From an uncultured Ruminococcus sp. (GTDB lineage Bacteria > Bacillota > Clostridia > Oscillospirales > Ruminococcaceae), in contig USNJ01000089.1 of assembly GCA_900556055.1 (NCBI GenBank), positions 1 to 8,376 of the forward strand: 8,376 bases of DNA, written 5' to 3'. The position numbers and the translations under genes were made by a program. Positions 6,598 to 8,376 of this stretch are shown one piece after another. Every line of letters begins with the position of its first letter. The stretch's first letter is position 1. The notes under the pieces were generated by a model. That model worked only from the letters and a program-made list of their open reading frames with translations, made no database searches and was not told where the DNA came from.

Positions 6598-8376
6598 TAC
6601 AGAACCTTAACAAGGATTGGAAGATAAGTGTCGGCGGATTTTCCGACGTATTTACCGCAGATGTCCCCTGCTCGATGTACTCCGTCCTGCTTGATAAAAA
6701 GCTTATTCCCGACCCGTATGTCGGCATGAATGAGGACGAAGCAAGAGAGCTTTCCCGCAGAAGCTGCGTTTTCGAGAAATATTTCACAGCTGACAGCGAT
6801 ATTCTCGGCTCTGACAGGATTATGCTCAGATTTAACGGCATTGACACCGTTTCCGCAGTATATTTCAACAGCATTCTGCTCGGCAAGACCGACAATATGC
6901 ACAGAACATATGAATATGATGTATCTCCGTACATCTCCGAAAGCGGCACGAACTGTATCCGCATTGAGATCGCTTCGCCTATCGAATATATCGAAAATGC
7001 GGACGCTGAGAAGCACCTCTGGGGCGTTGCGTCCACTATGACGGGATATCCCCATCTGCGTAAGGCTCATTATATGTTCGGTTGGGACTGGGGTCCGAAG
7101 CTGCCTGATATGGGCATATGGCGTTCAGTTGAGCTTGTCGGCATGAAAACGGCATATATAGACAGCTTTGCATTCCGCCAGCGTCATAACAGAAGATCCG
7201 TTAGCTGCGATATCACTGCGGATATACTCACTTTTGCGGATATCCCGCTTACTCTGACTGCAAAGCTGACCGCACCTGACGGAACAGTGATCGATTTTTC
7301 CTCCGCTGAATGCAAAAACGGAAAAAATGTTATTGTTGCCGAAGTCAAAGACCCGATGCTCTGGAACCCGAGAGGCAGCGGCGAACCGTATCTTTATGAC
7401 CTTTCTGTCACCGTATGCAGCGAAAACTGCAATGTTATATCCGAAAAAAGCTGCAAGATTGGTCTGAGAACAATAACTGTATGCCGCGACCGTGACAACG
7501 ACGGAACTGACGGAGAAACCTTCTGCTTTGTCGTAAACGGCGAAAAGATCTTTGCAATGGGCGCAAACTATATCCCCGAAGATCAGATAATAAGCCGCAT
7601 GAACCCCGAAAGAACGGAAGACCTGTTAAATCAGTGCGCTGCCGCAAACTATAACTGCATTCGCGTATGGGGCGGCGGATTTTATCCCGATGACAGCTTC
7701 TACGACTGCTGCGACAGGCTGGGTCTGCTCGTATGGCAGGATTTCATGTTCGCATGCTCGGTATATCACCTGTCCAAGGAATTTTACGATAATATCAAGC
7801 AGGAAGCTATCGACAATATCAAGCGGCTGAGAAATCATGCGTCACTGGCGATGTGGTGCGGTAACAACGAGATCGAGTCCGCTTGGCAGTATTGGGGACT
7901 GCCCGAAGATGAGCAGCTGAAGCGTGAATATCTGCTCCAGTTTGAACTGCTTATCCCGCAGGTGCTTAATGAATACGATCCATCGACATTCTACTGGCCG
8001 TCATCTCCGTCATCGGGCGGCGGATTCAGGGATTCCGGTGCGAAAAACAAGGGCGATATCCATTACTGGGAGGTCTGGCACAGCCTGAAGCCGTTCACGG
8101 AATATAAAAAGTATCTTTTCAGATTCTGCTCGGAATACGGCTTTGAATCTCTGCCGTCAATGAAAACTATCCGCACATTTGCGTCTGAAAAGGACTTTGA
8201 CCTTATGTCCCCCGTTATGGAGATGCATCAGAAATGCGAGGCAGGCACGGAAAAACTGCTGTATTATCTCGCTCAGATGATGAATTATCCGTATAAATTC
8301 GAGCATCTTGTGTATCTTTCTCAGCTTGTTCAGGCTGATGCGATACGCCTGAATGTTGAGCAGATGCGCCGCAACA
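6594..8376 (+). CDS. Beta-mannosidase, glycoside hydrolase family 2 (partial, C-terminus outside window)
   Basis: 594 codons are visible before the right edge; family members are usually about 800-880 residues. The enzyme (EC 3.2.1.25) removes terminal beta-D-mannose from manno-oligosaccharides. Seen: an N-terminal sugar-binding/jelly-roll domain with FGWDWGPKLPDMGIWR at 162-177, a segment highly typical of GH2 beta-mannosidases, then an immunoglobulin-like domain (about 180-300) and the TIM barrel. WCGNNE ends at Glu426, the expected acid/base, and CSEYGFES places Glu514 as the expected nucleophile (Tyr where Phe is commoner). No signal peptide is present, so it should be cytoplasmic and act on imported beta-mannosides from mannan or glycans. 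The start ATG shares ATGA with the stop of the kinase-like gene, placing it in the same transcript. All visible catalytic features are intact. A broader GH2 specificity is possible, but the WDWG motif argues for mannoside. Confidence 0.93.
   Translation, partial: MIQNLNKDWKISVGGFSDVFTADVPCSMYSVLLDKKLIPDPYVGMNEDEARELSRRSCVFEKYFTADSDILGSDRIMLRFNGIDTVSAVYFNSILLGKTDNMHRTYEYDVSPYISESGTNCIRIEIASPIEYIENADAEKHLWGVASTMTGYPHLRKAHYMFGWDWGPKLPDMGIWRSVELVGMKTAYIDSFAFRQRHNRRSVSCDITADILTFADIPLTLTAKLTAPDGTVIDFSSAECKNGKNVIVAEVKDPMLWNPRGSGEPYLYDLSVTVCSENCNVISEKSCKIGLRTITVCRDRDNDGTDGETFCFVVNGEKIFAMGANYIPEDQIISRMNPERTEDLLNQCAAANYNCIRVWGGGFYPDDSFYDCCDRLGLLVWQDFMFACSVYHLSKEFYDNIKQEAIDNIKRLRNHASLAMWCGNNEIESAWQYWGLPEDEQLKREYLLQFELLIPQVLNEYDPSTFYWPSSPSSGGGFRDSGAKNKGDIHYWEVWHSLKPFTEYKKYLFRFCSEYGFESLPSMKTIRTFASEKDFDLMSPVMEMHQKCEAGTEKLLYYLAQMMNYPYKFEHLVYLSQLVQADAIRLNVEQMRRN

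Noticed and set aside
6477..7070. Minus-strand open frames of 197 and 172 codons
   Set aside because: They are antisense to the receiver end of the kinase-like gene and the start of the beta-mannosidase, which both have strong family motifs. No recognisable domain or ribosome site supports them.

Overview
The window looks like a piece of a Gram-positive, carbohydrate-degrading gut or rumen anaerobe. A Ruminococcus-type Clostridia member is my best guess, because of consensus sigma-A-type promoters with 17-base spacers, strong AGGAGG-like ribosome sites, close gene packing, the protein families present and a roughly balanced base composition (judged by eye, not counted). The taxon is an inference; nothing here fixes it.

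Layout. Two operons diverge from an intergenic region at about 3299-3554. To the left, on the minus strand, lie an ABC transporter ATPase of the LolD/MacB class (2597-3298) and, 11 bases downstream, a very large FtsX/MacB-type permease with extracytoplasmic coiled coils. The permease runs off the left edge of the window after 861 codons. To the right, on the plus strand, three genes overlap end to start: a diacylglycerol-kinase-like protein (3555-4520, GTG start), a membrane-bound hybrid histidine kinase-like protein (4510-6597) and a family 2 beta-mannosidase (6594 to beyond the right edge). Each operon has its own readable promoter: TTGCTA-17-TATAAT on the minus strand and TTGAAA-17-TATAAT on the plus strand.

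The most notable signal is in the plus-strand operon. The histidine kinase-like protein has an intact ATP-binding domain and an intact C-terminal receiver. In its H-box, however, the phospho-accepting histidine is tyrosine (Tyr197), and the threonine four residues later, needed for phosphatase activity in the family, is isoleucine (Ile201). The gene just upstream, translationally coupled to it, is also altered at a key motif: the lipid-kinase GGDGT signature reads GGSGT (Ser70), and the second glycine-rich motif is changed as well. Two adjacent, coupled, full-length open frames with selectively lost catalytic residues suggest a signalling unit built from pseudoenzymes, or enzymes with changed chemistry, placed upstream of a mannan-degradation enzyme. 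The role of this unit is unknown. The link to mannoside metabolism rests on operon structure alone.

The minus-strand pair is a fairly ordinary FtsX/MacB-type transporter of unknown substrate. No RNA genes, CRISPR arrays, insertion sequences or convincing terminators were seen.
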